Part shown: positions 36,794 to 45,016 of the stretch, in pieces
Numbering within the stretch: position 1 is the first letter of the stretch
Layout of the letters: each line of letters opens with the position of its first letter
Assembly: GCA_024644235.1 (NCBI GenBank)
Contig: JAHELJ010000031.1
Span: 1-45,016, forward strand
Source: Lewinellaceae bacterium
Lineage (GTDB): Bacteria; Bacteroidota; Bacteroidia; Chitinophagales; Saprospiraceae
Direction: 5' to 3'
Length of the DNA stretch: 45,016 nt
Program-made: the position numbers and the translations under genes
Notes under the pieces: generated by a model
Seen by the model: the letters and a program-made list of their open reading frames with translations, nothing else
Database searches by the model: none
Told to the model about the DNA's origin: nothing

Positions 36794-39330
36794 CTCTTGA
36801 CCGCTTTCTTCTTCTTCTTGACCGTACCTGGAGCTTGTTCTTCAATGATTCCCAAAACATCTTCCTTAGTCCAAGCCTGGATCTCGTCTTCGGAAAATTT
36901 TTCTCCATCAGGTTTCTTGGGAATCTTGAAATTTTTCTTTTTGAACTTGATATAAGGTCCCCATCGGCCATTTTCTACGGATAATTTGTCTTCATCCCAT
37001 CGATGGATATATCGTTTAGCCTCTTTTTCCGCCTTTGCTTGGATGAGTTGATGCATTTCATCAATGGTAAGTTCTTCCGGCACGTATTTACGCGGGATAT
37101 TAACATATAAATTATTCCATTTCAAAAAAGGTCCAAATCTTCCCTTACCACGTGTGATGGGCAGTCCCTGATAGGTTCCAATAGGGGCGTCGGCCTCTTT
37201 CTTCAGCTTGATCAGTTCTTTAGCTCTGTTAAAATTCACTTCAAATGGATCTTCGCCCCGCCCAAGTGAGATAAAGGCGTCACCAAATTTCACATAAGGT
37301 CCATACCTTCCGGTGTTCACGCTTACCTCTTTTCCTTCATATTCTCCCAAGACCCGAGGCAATTGGAACAGAGGCAAGGCTTCTTCCAGGGTTATGGTCT
37401 CGATGGATTGACCCGGCTTGAGATTGGCAAACGTAGGCTTGTCTTCTTCGCCCACTTCTTCCTTTGTCCCAATCTGGATCATCGGCCTCCCGAATCTGGA
37501 TATCTTGGCAAGAACTGTCCTCCCCGTTTCTGGATCTTTTCCAAGTTCTCTTTCACCTCTCTCCCGTTTAGCATGTTCCATCGTTTCCTCAACCACCTCG
37601 TGAAAAGGTGAGTAGAAACGCTTCAGCATTTCGGTCCAATCCCCCTTTCCATCGGCGATGTGGTCGAATTTTTTTTCTATCTCTGCTGTGAAGCCATAGT
37701 CCATTATTTGGTTGAAATGCTCATTCAGAAAGTCGGTGACAATCATTCCGACATCGCTGGGGTACAACCTGTTCTTGGTGGCACCGGTAATTTCGGTTTC
37801 TGTTTTCTCCGTTATATTTCCATCTTGAAGGAGCATCACTGTATAGTTTCGCTCTATACCCTCACGGCTTTCTTTGGTGATGTATCCACGACCTTCCTCC
37901 ATTATTTTGCTGATGGTCGGTGCATAAGTAGAAGGGCGTCCAATACCTAACTCCTCTAATTTTTTGACTAAGCTCGCTTCTGTATACCGCGCTGGAGGCC
38001 GGGTAAAGCGCTCAGTAGCTTCCAGATGCTGTAGATCGAGTACCTGACCTTCTTTCAAGGGAGGTAGGATCCCGGTCGTTTCACCATTTTCGTCATCGTC
38101 TTTCGATTCAAGATATACTTTGAGGAATCCATCGAACTTGATGACTTCGCCCGAGGCTACCAGCATTTCTTCAGGAATTGAGGAGATACCAATATTGACA
38201 ATGGTTTTTTCAAGGATTGCCTGCGCCATCTGCGACGCTATAGTCCGTTTCCAGATCAAATCATAAAGCCGTTGTTGATCCCTGTCTCCACTGATCGTGC
38301 TGTATTCAATATAAGTAGGCCTTATGGCTTCATGAGCTTCCTGAGCATTGTTATTCTTACTCTTAAATCTCCTTGTGTGCAGATATTGATCTCCGTAGTC
38401 CTTGCGTATAGTTTCTGCTATGCTTTTAAGTGCCACTTCACTTAGGTTGGTCGAGTCGGTACGCATGTAAGTAATGTGTCCTGATTCGTACAAGCGCTGG
38501 GCTATCATCATCGTGCGTTTCACGGAAAATCCCAACTTGCGGCTGGCTTCCTGCTGTAAGGTCGAGGTGATAAACGGAGCCGCAGGGTTACGCTTGGAAG
38601 GTTTGACCTCAATTTTCTTTATGGAGAAACTGGCACCGTTAGCACGCTCCAAGAATGACTTTGCCTGGGCATTGGTTTCCAGCCTATTGGCGCCTTCTGC
38701 AATCAAGTCAACCGTTTTATCGTACCCATTCTCAACAGCGAAGATGGCCTTGACTTTGAAAAACGCTTCACTTTCAAAAGCCATGATCTCACGCTCACGA
38801 TCAACGATTAGCCTTACAGCCACCGATTGTACTCTGCCAGCCGATAACTTACCTTTTACCTTTCTCCACAGGATCTCCGATAGCTCAAAGCCTACCAACC
38901 TGTCTAGTATCCTTCTCGCTTGTTGGGCGTTGACCAGATTAATGTCTACGCTTCTCGGGCTCGCAATGGCTCTTTGAATAGCTGGAGAGGTAATTTCTCT
39001 AAAAACGATCCTCTTGGTTTGCTCAGGATCGAGACCCAGTACTTCACAAAGGTGCCAGGAAATCGACTCCCCTTCGCGGTCCTCATCCGTTGCCAGCCAA
39101 ACATTATCAACTTTCTTGACCCAATCTTTCAACTCCTTTACGACTTTTTTCTTATCAGGAGTGACGACATACTTTGGTTTGAAATTATTCTCAACATCGA
39201 CCGCTCCCGTTTTCTTATCGAGATCTCGGATGTGACCATAGCTCGACTTTACGGTGAAGTCTTTCCCCAGTATCTTTTCAATAGTCTTTGCCTTTGCAGG
39301 TGACTCAACGATCAGTAAGTTCTTTGGCAT
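36790..39330 (-). CDS. topA: DNA topoisomerase I
   Basis: 846 residues. Toprim domain at the N terminus (LLIVESPAKAKTIEKILG, WLATDEDREGESI). The catalytic Tyr lies in ITYMRTDSTNL, near residue 290. The central gate region has EAHEAIRPTY and GIGRPSTYAPT. The C-terminal third carries topoisomerase C-terminal repeats (GRYGPYVKFGD, GRFGPFLKWNN, GRWGPYIKFKK) instead of zinc-ribbon Cys clusters, as usual in Bacteroidota, and ends in a basic tail (KKKKKAVKS). It relaxes negative supercoils. It is convergent with lpxB and overlaps it at the stop. Confidence 0.97.
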   Translation of the reverse strand: MPKNLLIVESPAKAKTIEKILGKDFTVKSSYGHIRDLDKKTGAVDVENNFKPKYVVTPDKKKVVKELKDWVKKVDNVWLATDEDREGESISWHLCEVLGLDPEQTKRIVFREITSPAIQRAIASPRSVDINLVNAQQARRILDRLVGFELSEILWRKVKGKLSAGRVQSVAVRLIVDREREIMAFESEAFFKVKAIFAVENGYDKTVDLIAEGANRLETNAQAKSFLERANGASFSIKKIEVKPSKRNPAAPFITSTLQQEASRKLGFSVKRTMMIAQRLYESGHITYMRTDSTNLSEVALKSIAETIRKDYGDQYLHTRRFKSKNNNAQEAHEAIRPTYIEYSTISGDRDQQRLYDLIWKRTIASQMAQAILEKTIVNIGISSIPEEMLVASGEVIKFDGFLKVYLESKDDDENGETTGILPPLKEGQVLDLQHLEATERFTRPPARYTEASLVKKLEELGIGRPSTYAPTISKIMEEGRGYITKESREGIERNYTVMLLQDGNITEKTETEITGATKNRLYPSDVGMIVTDFLNEHFNQIMDYGFTAEIEKKFDHIADGKGDWTEMLKRFYSPFHEVVEETMEHAKRERGERELGKDPETGRTVLAKISRFGRPMIQIGTKEEVGEEDKPTFANLKPGQSIETITLEEALPLFQLPRVLGEYEGKEVSVNTGRYGPYVKFGDAFISLGRGEDPFEVNFNRAKELIKLKKEADAPIGTYQGLPITRGKGRFGPFLKWNNLYVNIPRKYVPEELTIDEMHQLIQAKAEKEAKRYIHRWDEDKLSVENGRWGPYIKFKKKNFKIPKKPDGEKFSEDEIQAWTKEDVLGIIEEQAPGTVKKKKKAVKS

Positions 39331-39380
39331 TAACGCAATAATTTATGATGACGGCCGGAGTGTCTTGGCCAAAATTTGGG

Positions 39381-39388
39381 CAAAAATA
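39381..39388 (-). promoter_or_regulatory. Candidate -7 element for topA
   Basis: Minus-strand TATTTTTG fits TAnnTTTG about 50 bases before the topA ATG. No good TTG at the -33 distance. Confidence 0.38.
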
Positions 39389-39425
39389 AGATAGAAATCT
39401 ATATGTCCTAATCTTGTTGCTTACT

Positions 39426-40283
39426 TCAACCATTCAGCAAGCGGAGGAATTCCAACCGGTAATCCCGGGCGAAATCGGTAAATGTTATCGGAGCTCTGCC
39501 CAGCACTTTGCGCACGTCAGGGCTGATGTCTTCTTCATTTCCTAACCTCACTAAATCATATAGATACGCGAAGAATGCCGCATCTTGTTCCGGCCATCCT
39601 TGCTTCACCAAATGACGTAGGTACTCCTCTGATGATAGCTCCACATATCTAACTTCTATGCCGGTGACATCAGATATCGTGCCAGCCACTTGATAATGAT
39701 CCAGTGCTTCTTCTCCACTCAGCTCCAAAATCTCCCCGACGTGCGAGCTATTCTTAAGAATTTTGTGGGCAACGGCAGCGATGTCCCGGACATCTACAAA
39801 TGCAGTCTTTGAGCGACCCGCAGAAAGGTAAAAAGCCCTGTCGGTAGATAATGTGTCACCAATCCACCCGTTAAAATTTTGCATAAACCATCCCGGACGG
39901 ATAATGGTGAAAGGGATTCCGGACTGTTGTACGACCTGCTCTACCTTATTCATAGGAGATCCAGTGATTCCGCCGGTTGTTCTTCCGGAAGAATATAAAA
40001 CATTTGCTACAGAGCTGTTTTTCAGCATAGCCAGAAAGGACTGCACGCTTGTGTGAGCATCTGTTTGGGGAGCTATGAAGAACACAGTGTCAATTCCGTC
40101 CAAAGATGACTTCCAGGTGCTCTCGTCGTTGAAATCAAAATGAGTGGTCTCAACCTTATTTCCATATAATTTTATAAGCTTCTCGGGAGAACGGGCAGCA
40201 CCTTTGACAGGCGTGCCATCTTCTACACAAAGTTTGACGATTTCTGACCCGATATTTCCGGTTGCTCCAATGACCAAAATCAT
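39426..40283 (-). CDS. NmrA-like NAD(P)-binding oxidoreductase
   Basis: 285 residues. The Rossmann start is ILVIGATGNIGSEIVKL; TTHFDFNDESTW and DTVFFIAP are typical of NmrA/SDR-type atypical dehydrogenases, with FTIIRPGWFMQNF and FVDVRDIAAVA further on. Members are quinone reductases (QorB-like) or redox sensors. The substrate is unknown and the catalytic Tyr-x3-Lys of classical SDRs is not evident. No signal peptide, so cytoplasmic. The DUF6794 gene lies upstream, 5 bases from its start, so the two are likely one transcript. Confidence 0.88.
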   Translation of the reverse strand: MILVIGATGNIGSEIVKLCVEDGTPVKGAARSPEKLIKLYGNKVETTHFDFNDESTWKSSLDGIDTVFFIAPQTDAHTSVQSFLAMLKNSSVANVLYSSGRTTGGITGSPMNKVEQVVQQSGIPFTIIRPGWFMQNFNGWIGDTLSTDRAFYLSAGRSKTAFVDVRDIAAVAHKILKNSSHVGEILELSGEEALDHYQVAGTISDVTGIEVRYVELSSEEYLRHLVKQGWPEQDAAFFAYLYDLVRLGNEEDISPDVRKVLGRAPITFTDFARDYRLEFLRLLNG

Positions 40284-40288
40284 TCTTC

Positions 40289-40810
40289 TCAGTTTTTCTT
40301 TATCACCTGGGCGCTGTCGATGATCTCACCTTTTAATAATCGTTCGTGTACCTCGTTTTTACGTTTTTCTGAGTAAAAGCTGGCAAGTTCGTCAATCAAT
40401 AGTGGTTTTCCATTTAGTTTTCGATGATACCATGTAATGAGGGCTGAAGCCATATCATCTGGATAAGTCACTCCCTTAGACTTGAGATAATGGGAGAGCC
40501 GTGAGCCCTCATAAAATCCCCAATTTAGAATCATCCACCGACCAAAGGTAAAATGGATCCGTCGTACTGCTACCTCTTCAGGGACTGACTTTAGTTTTTG
40601 TTTAGATGGTTCGTCGATCAAACGGTCAAGTTCGATCATTGCATCCTCAATGTCCTTGGGAATATAACGACCATTGATGTGGGTCTTGGTTATGCGTGTC
40701 TGGTACTCCGATTCGTATTCCCTTTCATAACTAGTCTCCTGAGCAACAACCAGATTGGAGCCTGTCAACATCCATAGAATGCTGGTCAATATTACTTTAT
40801 TCATATACAT
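40289..40810 (-). CDS. DUF6794-like exported protein
   Basis: 173 residues; the start could be Met1 or Met3. Signal peptide KVILTSILWMLTGSNLVVAQE. The mature part contains YIPKDIEDAMIELDRL, IHFTFGRWMILNWGFYEGSRLSHYLKSKGV (shown partly) and YPDDMASALITWYHRKLNGK, matching the conserved order I remember for DUF6794 proteins of Bacteroidota. There is a Trp/His-rich core and no known activity. It lies just upstream of the NmrA-like gene. Confidence 0.8.
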   Translation of the reverse strand: MYMNKVILTSILWMLTGSNLVVAQETSYEREYESEYQTRITKTHINGRYIPKDIEDAMIELDRLIDEPSKQKLKSVPEEVAVRRIHFTFGRWMILNWGFYEGSRLSHYLKSKGVTYPDDMASALITWYHRKLNGKPLLIDELASFYSEKRKNEVHERLLKGEIIDSAQVIKKN

Positions 40811-40880
40811 CAGCTTGAACAGGATGAAGGTGTCTTTTATTCCACACTGGTAGAGATTAATTCTATTTTAACAGCCTGTC

Positions 40881-41153
40881 ATGACCGCAGGCCGCACAAA
40901 TATCATTGAAATTTCGCTGATCCAATTGATCTTTTACATTGGCGTGTTCCTTTGGAATCAACATATAGGTGTATTACTTAGCCTTTCGTTTGCTGGAATC
41001 AGCCTCTCCATAGTTATTTTGTCTTACCTGGCTGATTGGATTGAAGCCTCCCGCGTGCCTGCATGGTATTATCCACTTATGTGGATCTCAGTGATTTGTC
41101 CGATCGTTGTCTGGATATTTTTTGTCTTGATTGGGTCCGCTAATTTTCTGTGA
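40881..41153 (+). CDS. Small membrane protein, function unknown
   Basis: 90 residues with three hydrophobic segments (IIEISLIQLIFYIGVFLW, VLLSLSFAGISLSIVILSYL, PLMWISVICPIVVWIFFVLI), so an inner-membrane protein. No known motif. It is the only plus-strand gene in this part, divergent from the DUF6794 gene and overlapping the end of the lipoprotein gene by 14 bases in convergent orientation. Confidence 0.7.
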   Translation: MTAGRTNIIEISLIQLIFYIGVFLWNQHIGVLLSLSFAGISLSIVILSYLADWIEASRVPAWYYPLMWISVICPIVVWIFFVLIGSANFL

Positions 41154-41544
41154 TCTGGTTAGATTCCATGGCCGAAGACCTCCTTCCCAGATACAATACA
41201 AAATCGGCATTTTGTATTTGTGTGGTGAGGGTTAGCAACGTGTCGGAGAGCTGATCGATGGAGTAGACGATCTCCGGAACACTTTGTTGAATGATTTCAG
41301 TCTCAGTCTGTTGATAGGGATATGATGCGTCCTCACCAAGAATATTGGTATGTACCAGACTGTCTCTGACAAATTCAAAATAGAGACTTGACAAACGATC
41401 GGAAGATTTTCCATTGATGCTTGCCTGGGTAAGTCCCCAATAGCCCTCAAGCGAGACTTCTCCTTCTGCCTGTCTGTCATGGGAACATGCCCATAACATT
41501 ATGCCAGCTGCAAGACAGCCTGTCAAGAGTATCCTAATGTCCAT
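41140..41544 (-). CDS. Small putative lipoprotein
   Basis: 134 residues. N-terminal hydrophobic stretch LLTGCLAAGIMLWAC followed by polar residues suggests a lipoprotein with Cys20, although Trp at -2 is unusual. The mature part (LEGYWGLTQASINGKSS, then alternating strands) is reminiscent of lipocalin-like stress proteins of Bacteroidota, but I cannot assign it. Its ATG lies 3 bases after the metallophosphoesterase stop, so both are probably one transcript. Confidence 0.72.
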   Translation of the reverse strand: MDIRILLTGCLAAGIMLWACSHDRQAEGEVSLEGYWGLTQASINGKSSDRLSSLYFEFVRDSLVHTNILGEDASYPYQQTETEIIQQSVPEIVYSIDQLSDTLLTLTTQIQNADFVLYLGRRSSAMESNQITEN

Positions 41545-41547
41545 AAA

Positions 41548-42777
41548 CTAACTTAGCGATTTCAATTCGATCAAAGTAATTTCGGGAAGGATTCCCACAC
41601 GGCCGGGATAACCCAGTACACCAAAGCCTCGATTGACGTACAAATGTTGATCGCCTTCCTGGTATAGGCCTGCCCACTGTTTGTAAACGTATTTACTAGG
41701 ACTCCATTTTATCCATCCCGGAATTTCTATTCCAAATTGAAAACCATGGGTATGACCAGAAAGGGTAAGTTGAATGTCGAGAAAATCAGTAGTCACTTGT
41801 GCATTCCAATGGGAAGGATCGTGCGAAAGCAGCATCTTAAAAACGGCATCGCTAGTTCCTTGACTTGCCGCTGAAAGATCACCATATCGATGGAACCGTG
41901 GTAAAGCACTATAATTCTCGACCCCGATAATTGCCACTTGCTCCCCATTGATGGTACGCATCCTGTTTTCGTTGAGCAAAAGGTCCCATCCCATTTCACG
42001 ATGAATATTTTTCAGCTTTTCAAAGTTATCCAACTTCTCCTGAGCAGAGCTCCACTGATGGTAGTCGCCATAATCATGATTACCCACCACTGAATATATT
42101 CCCTCCTTGGCTCGGATTTGACTGAAGAGATCCACATAGGGGTCCATTTCATTGGCGGCTGAATTTACCAGATCACCGGTGAAGAAGACCAGGTCCGGTT
42201 CCAACCGGTTGATCATGTCGATACCATTACTGATTGGTTCTTTGAAAGTAAAACTGCCTGAATGAATGTCGCTAATCTGAACAATGCGTAAGCCATCTAA
42301 GCCGGTGGGTAGGTTTCGGACACGAATTGGAACCTTGTGTACTTTATACCGGTATGTATTCCGGATCATACCATAAGTAAGGCTCAATAGAGGTACTGCA
42401 CCAAGCATTAGACCTACCTGTGATAAAAACCTTGACCTGCTTAGATCGTATGGCTGATTGGAAGCAAATTGGTTGTAAGCGGTAAGCACCAGACGCCGTA
42501 AATCATCCAGCCCCATGAATACAGCAACCAGCAACTTTGATAGAAAGAATATAAAGACAAAAGCCCGGCCATAAATGTGGGCATTCTTGTTCCACCCTTC
42601 AAACCAATCTTGCACACCACCCACGATATAGAGGTAGGCAAGGAGGCTGATAAATACAAAGGGAGTAAAAATCCCAATCCTCACTGCCTTGCTCCATGGA
42701 GTAGCAATGGTACGCAAGGCCTGGAATGCATATACATCAATAGCAATTAATATGATCAGAAGAATGAAGAAGCGCAT
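41548..42777 (-). CDS. Membrane metallophosphoesterase
   Basis: 409 residues. The N-terminal 135 residues contain three to four membrane helices (FILLIILIAIDVYAF, GIFTPFVFISLLAYLYIV, FVFIFFLSKLLVAVF, LMLGAVPLLSLTYG). The calcineurin-like domain follows with all five motifs: QISDIHSGS, FTGDLVN, GNHDYGDYH, LLSHDPSHW, LSGHTHGFQFG. These are the two-metal ligands. It resembles the YkuE/YaeI group, which acts on lipid-linked or nucleotide phosphoesters; the substrate is unknown. Downstream of rplS but separated from it by a terminator. Confidence 0.92.
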   Translation of the reverse strand: MRFFILLIILIAIDVYAFQALRTIATPWSKAVRIGIFTPFVFISLLAYLYIVGGVQDWFEGWNKNAHIYGRAFVFIFFLSKLLVAVFMGLDDLRRLVLTAYNQFASNQPYDLSRSRFLSQVGLMLGAVPLLSLTYGMIRNTYRYKVHKVPIRVRNLPTGLDGLRIVQISDIHSGSFTFKEPISNGIDMINRLEPDLVFFTGDLVNSAANEMDPYVDLFSQIRAKEGIYSVVGNHDYGDYHQWSSAQEKLDNFEKLKNIHREMGWDLLLNENRMRTINGEQVAIIGVENYSALPRFHRYGDLSAASQGTSDAVFKMLLSHDPSHWNAQVTTDFLDIQLTLSGHTHGFQFGIEIPGWIKWSPSKYVYKQWAGLYQEGDQHLYVNRGFGVLGYPGRVGILPEITLIELKSLS

Positions 42778-42876
42778 GGTAAAAACTCAGCTGGAGTGAA
42801 TTACTGATATAATAGGAGAATACACAATATTGTTCTTTAAAGTGTAAGATTTTAATTACCTCTCTTACATCTTGTG

Positions 42877-42908
42877 AAAAAGAAAACCCAAAAGCAAATG
42901 CTCTTGGG
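42877..42908 (-). terminator. Intrinsic terminator of rplS
   Basis: Minus strand: CCCAAGAGC, loop ATTT, GCTTTTGGG with one G-T wobble (42887-42908), then TTTTCTTTTTC. Lies 29 bases after the rplS stop. Confidence 0.82.
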
Positions 42909-42937
42909 CTTCATCGGTTAGGGAAAATTTCGGTTTA

Positions 42938-43291
42938 CTATTTGGTATTACGCTTTTCTTTGATTCTTGCTTTCTTACCAACTAAATCGCGAAGGTAGTA
43001 CAATTTGGCTCTACGTACTTTACCATACTTTGTCACAGAGATATCGATGATATTTGGAGATGCAAAAGGCCAAATTCGTTCAACACCAACTCCATTGGAC
43101 ACCTTGCGGACGGTAAAGGTCTTTCCTGCGCCTTCTCCATTGATTTGAATCACATCTCCGCGAAACGACTGATTTCGCTCCTTGTCACCCTCTACGATCT
43201 TATAGGTCACTACCACATTGTCGCCGGGGCCAAACTTCGGGAAGTCAGGCTTTTTCAGCATCTGTTCCTGCACAAATTTTATTGCATCCAT
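42938..43291 (-). CDS. rplS: 50S ribosomal protein L19
   Basis: 117 residues from the ATG at 43291; the frame is open further to 43372, but those residues do not belong to L19 and cover the promoter. Marks: [72 protein letters not shown] (each shown in part). L19 sits at the interface of the ribosomal subunits. It is a single-gene unit with its own promoter and terminator, rather than in the rpsP-rimM-trmD-rplS operon known from many other bacteria. Confidence 0.97.
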   Translation of the reverse strand: MDAIKFVQEQMLKKPDFPKFGPGDNVVVTYKIVEGDKERNQSFRGDVIQINGEGAGKTFTVRKVSNGVGVERIWPFASPNIIDISVTKYGKVRRAKLYYLRDLVGKKARIKEKRNTK

Positions 43292-43329
43292 GATTTCAGA
43301 TTTTACACTCCATTGACGTGAAGCGTGCG

Positions 43330-43364
43330 CAAAAATAAAAATTTTTGAATTCCCACTCTCAAAA
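43330..43364 (-). promoter_or_regulatory. Promoter of rplS
   Basis: Minus strand: TTTTG (43360-43364), 22 bases, TATTTTTG (43330-43337). Both elements match the Bacteroidota consensus; the leader would be about 30 bases. This also supports the L19 start at 43291. Confidence 0.65.
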
Positions 43365-43411
43365 CCTATCAAAATACAAGGAAAGAATGTCTCCTGCTGA
43401 TTAGGTGTAGT

Positions 43412-45016
43412 CTAGCGGATTAAGGTGGCAAAGCCATCAAATTGCACAGGTTGGCCTCTGGGGTCCACATAAGACACTTTGTAGACATAGACTCCTGGCG
43501 GTAGAAGTTGGCCGGTGTTGTCCTTGCGACCGTTCCAAGCATCCTCAGGGCTGTTTGTAACGAACAGCAGTTCACCCCAACGGCTCCAGATTGAAAGCTC
43601 AAAAGCTTGCATGCCGGTGGTAAAGCCATTACCAAGGAACTCATCATTCCGCCCATCGTCATTCGGACTGAATGCATTTGGCATAAAATAGGTGACTCGG
43701 GGGATCACATCAATTTGCTGAATGCTGGTGTCCATACAGCCATTCTCATGCGTTGCAATCAATTGGACAAAGTACATTCCTGTGTCGGGAAAAGTAAAAA
43801 TGGGATCATTATCGAACGATCGGCCAAATTGATCAAACTGCCACACGTAGGAAATAGCATTTTGGGAGTTGTTGTCGAAGCTGACCGTGGGATTGAAGTT
43901 GCTGGGGATCTCCGGTGTGAATGAAAATGCTGCCGCAGGCGATTGCTTGATTTCAATCCAATTGGGAAAACTGGTTGAGGTGAAACAACCAATGGGTGAT
44001 GTAATATCGACTTCCACCGTAAACAATCCGGGGTTCTCATAGATATGTCGTGGGGATATCGTCGAGCCGGTGTTTCCATCGCCAAAGTCCCAATGAATAT
44101 CGTAAGTGGAGTCGATTGGTACTGAAAGGTTGTTGAAGAACACATGACCGGGTGTACATCCCACAAACGTGCTGGGCTCTACTATAATCAAGGGTGGAAC
44201 CGGAAAATATGGCAACAGTTTTTTCTCCGTATCTGTACATTCATTATTGTCGCTAACTGATAAGGATATGGTATGATTGCCAGGAATCGGGTAATTGTAG
44301 ACTGGGTGCTGGTTTGCAGAAAGCCCACCTTCACCAAATTCCCATGTCCAATTAACAATCCGGTCTGCGCCTGTCGATGACATATCAGTGAATACCGTCG
44401 GACCGGCAATACAAGTGTCATAGTCAAAGCTAAAATCAGCGTGAATTGAGGGGAAGAGATTCACAAAAATCTCTGCAGTGTCACCGCAGTCCAGGCCTGG
44501 ATTTACCATCATCACTCCGCGATATTCACCAATACCTGGAAAGGTGATTTCGGCATCACGGCTGCTGACAATTGTGGTTTCACCTCGGATGTCAAATTCC
44601 CACCTGTACACGTCAATAAATCGTTGGTTCTCGCTCTGATTTTCAAAGAAAATAGTGTTGACCCCGCATGAGTTTATAAGAAACTCTTTATCTCCCACCG
44701 TGGCATCGCTCTTGATTTTTGCAAAAACCGTGGGATCACAGTCAGCTACATTGAATTGAAAATCTCGGCGAATTTCACCCAGCAGGATGCTATCGCGATA
44801 CTCTTTGACACATACTCCCATCACGAATTGGCCAATGATCTTGGGTTTTCCGTTGATCCGGCCCGAACGGCTGTTGATGGAAACTACTGGATCCCCTGCC
44901 ATCGGCTGTATCCTGGAATATGGGCCAATAAAAGCTACCTGCTGAAAAGGGGGAGGACAAGGTGGGTTGGGCCGAAACCCATCGCAGGCAGTGGGGTTAC
45001 CGGTAGGATCAAACCG
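43412..45016 (-). CDS. PKD-repeat surface protein with gliding-motility-type C-terminal domain, 5' end beyond window
   Basis: The frame stays open from the stop at 43412 to the right edge, so the gene starts outside; an ATG at 44902 is internal. 535 residues are visible. A Pro/Cys-rich stretch near the edge (NPTACDG, PCPPPF) and RINGKPKIIGQFVMGVC lead into Ig-like modules. At least three PKD repeats follow (WTWEFGEGG, IHWDFGDGNTGST, YVWQFDQFG), each with the YNYP/HIYENPG-type end. The last 85 residues are the gliding-motility-associated type B T9SS signal (NAFSPNDDGRNDEF, FELSIWSRWGELLF, PPGVYVYKVSYVD). It should be secreted to the cell surface, likely as an adhesin. Confidence 0.93.
   Translation of the reverse strand, partial: RFDPTGNPTACDGFRPNPPCPPPFQQVAFIGPYSRIQPMAGDPVVSINSRSGRINGKPKIIGQFVMGVCVKEYRDSILLGEIRRDFQFNVADCDPTVFAKIKSDATVGDKEFLINSCGVNTIFFENQSENQRFIDVYRWEFDIRGETTIVSSRDAEITFPGIGEYRGVMMVNPGLDCGDTAEIFVNLFPSIHADFSFDYDTCIAGPTVFTDMSSTGADRIVNWTWEFGEGGLSANQHPVYNYPIPGNHTISLSVSDNNECTDTEKKLLPYFPVPPLIIVEPSTFVGCTPGHVFFNNLSVPIDSTYDIHWDFGDGNTGSTISPRHIYENPGLFTVEVDITSPIGCFTSTSFPNWIEIKQSPAAAFSFTPEIPSNFNPTVSFDNNSQNAISYVWQFDQFGRSFDNDPIFTFPDTGMYFVQLIATHENGCMDTSIQQIDVIPRVTYFMPNAFSPNDDGRNDEFLGNGFTTGMQAFELSIWSRWGELLFVTNSPEDAWNGRKDNTGQLLPPGVYVYKVSYVDPRGQPVQFDGFATLIR

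Overview
The window looks like a chromosomal segment of a member of the Bacteroidota, probably a marine or soil Cytophagia/Saprospiria-type bacterium. The evidence is two C-terminal type IX secretion signals (a type A tail near 34,290-34,527 and a gliding-motility-associated type B tail near 43,412-43,700), TonB-dependent receptors, a PUR/DUF3276 protein, DUF6794 and DUF6913 proteins, a tRNA without encoded CCA, and promoters of the TTG-N(17-22)-TAnnTTTG type upstream of tRNA-Asp and rplS. All calls are by eye from translations; no database was searched.

Layout. (1) 1-3,071, plus strand: 3' part of a TonB-dependent receptor, then a membrane-anchored PHP-domain protein. (2) 3,088-8,592, minus strand: polX, a small PepSY-like protein and two outer-membrane barrels, one TonB-receptor-like. 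(3) 9,021-21,588, plus strand: an oxidation/hydrolysis cluster of almost wholly exported enzymes: Tat-type aldo/keto reductase, iorA, iorB1, cupin, iorB2, SnoaL-like protein, two alpha/beta hydrolases and a PQQ-dependent dehydrogenase lipoprotein. (4) 21,595-21,901, minus strand: tRNA-Asp(GUC), followed by a strong palindrome and a truncated GIY-YIG nuclease remnant. (5) 22,100-24,512, plus strand: accA - DUF6913 - dapA, tightly packed. (6) 24,503-25,271: non-coding, with three near-identical minus-strand units each ending in an intrinsic terminator, the most unusual element of the window. (7) 25,272-31,934, minus strand: M29 aminopeptidase, LON-domain protein, PUR protein, ABC exporter, priA. 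(8) 31,984-36,793, plus strand: Asp-box T9SS protein, surE, small membrane protein, lpxB. (9) 36,790-45,016: topA, NmrA-like protein, DUF6794 protein, small membrane protein (plus), lipoprotein, metallophosphoesterase, rplS, and the 3' part of a large PKD-repeat gliding-motility-type surface protein (all minus except one).

How the genes work together. Region 3 looks like a periplasmic catabolic module. Esterases could release substrate, the molybdenum hydroxylases (one small [2Fe-2S] subunit serving two large subunits) and the PQQ enzyme could oxidise it, and electrons would enter the respiratory chain. The substrate is unknown. Regions 5 and 7-9 are mostly housekeeping: fatty acid, lysine/peptidoglycan and lipid A synthesis, replication restart, topology and translation. 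The best candidate for something undescribed is the triplicated putative small-RNA locus at 24,503-25,110, overlapping the dapA stop codon.
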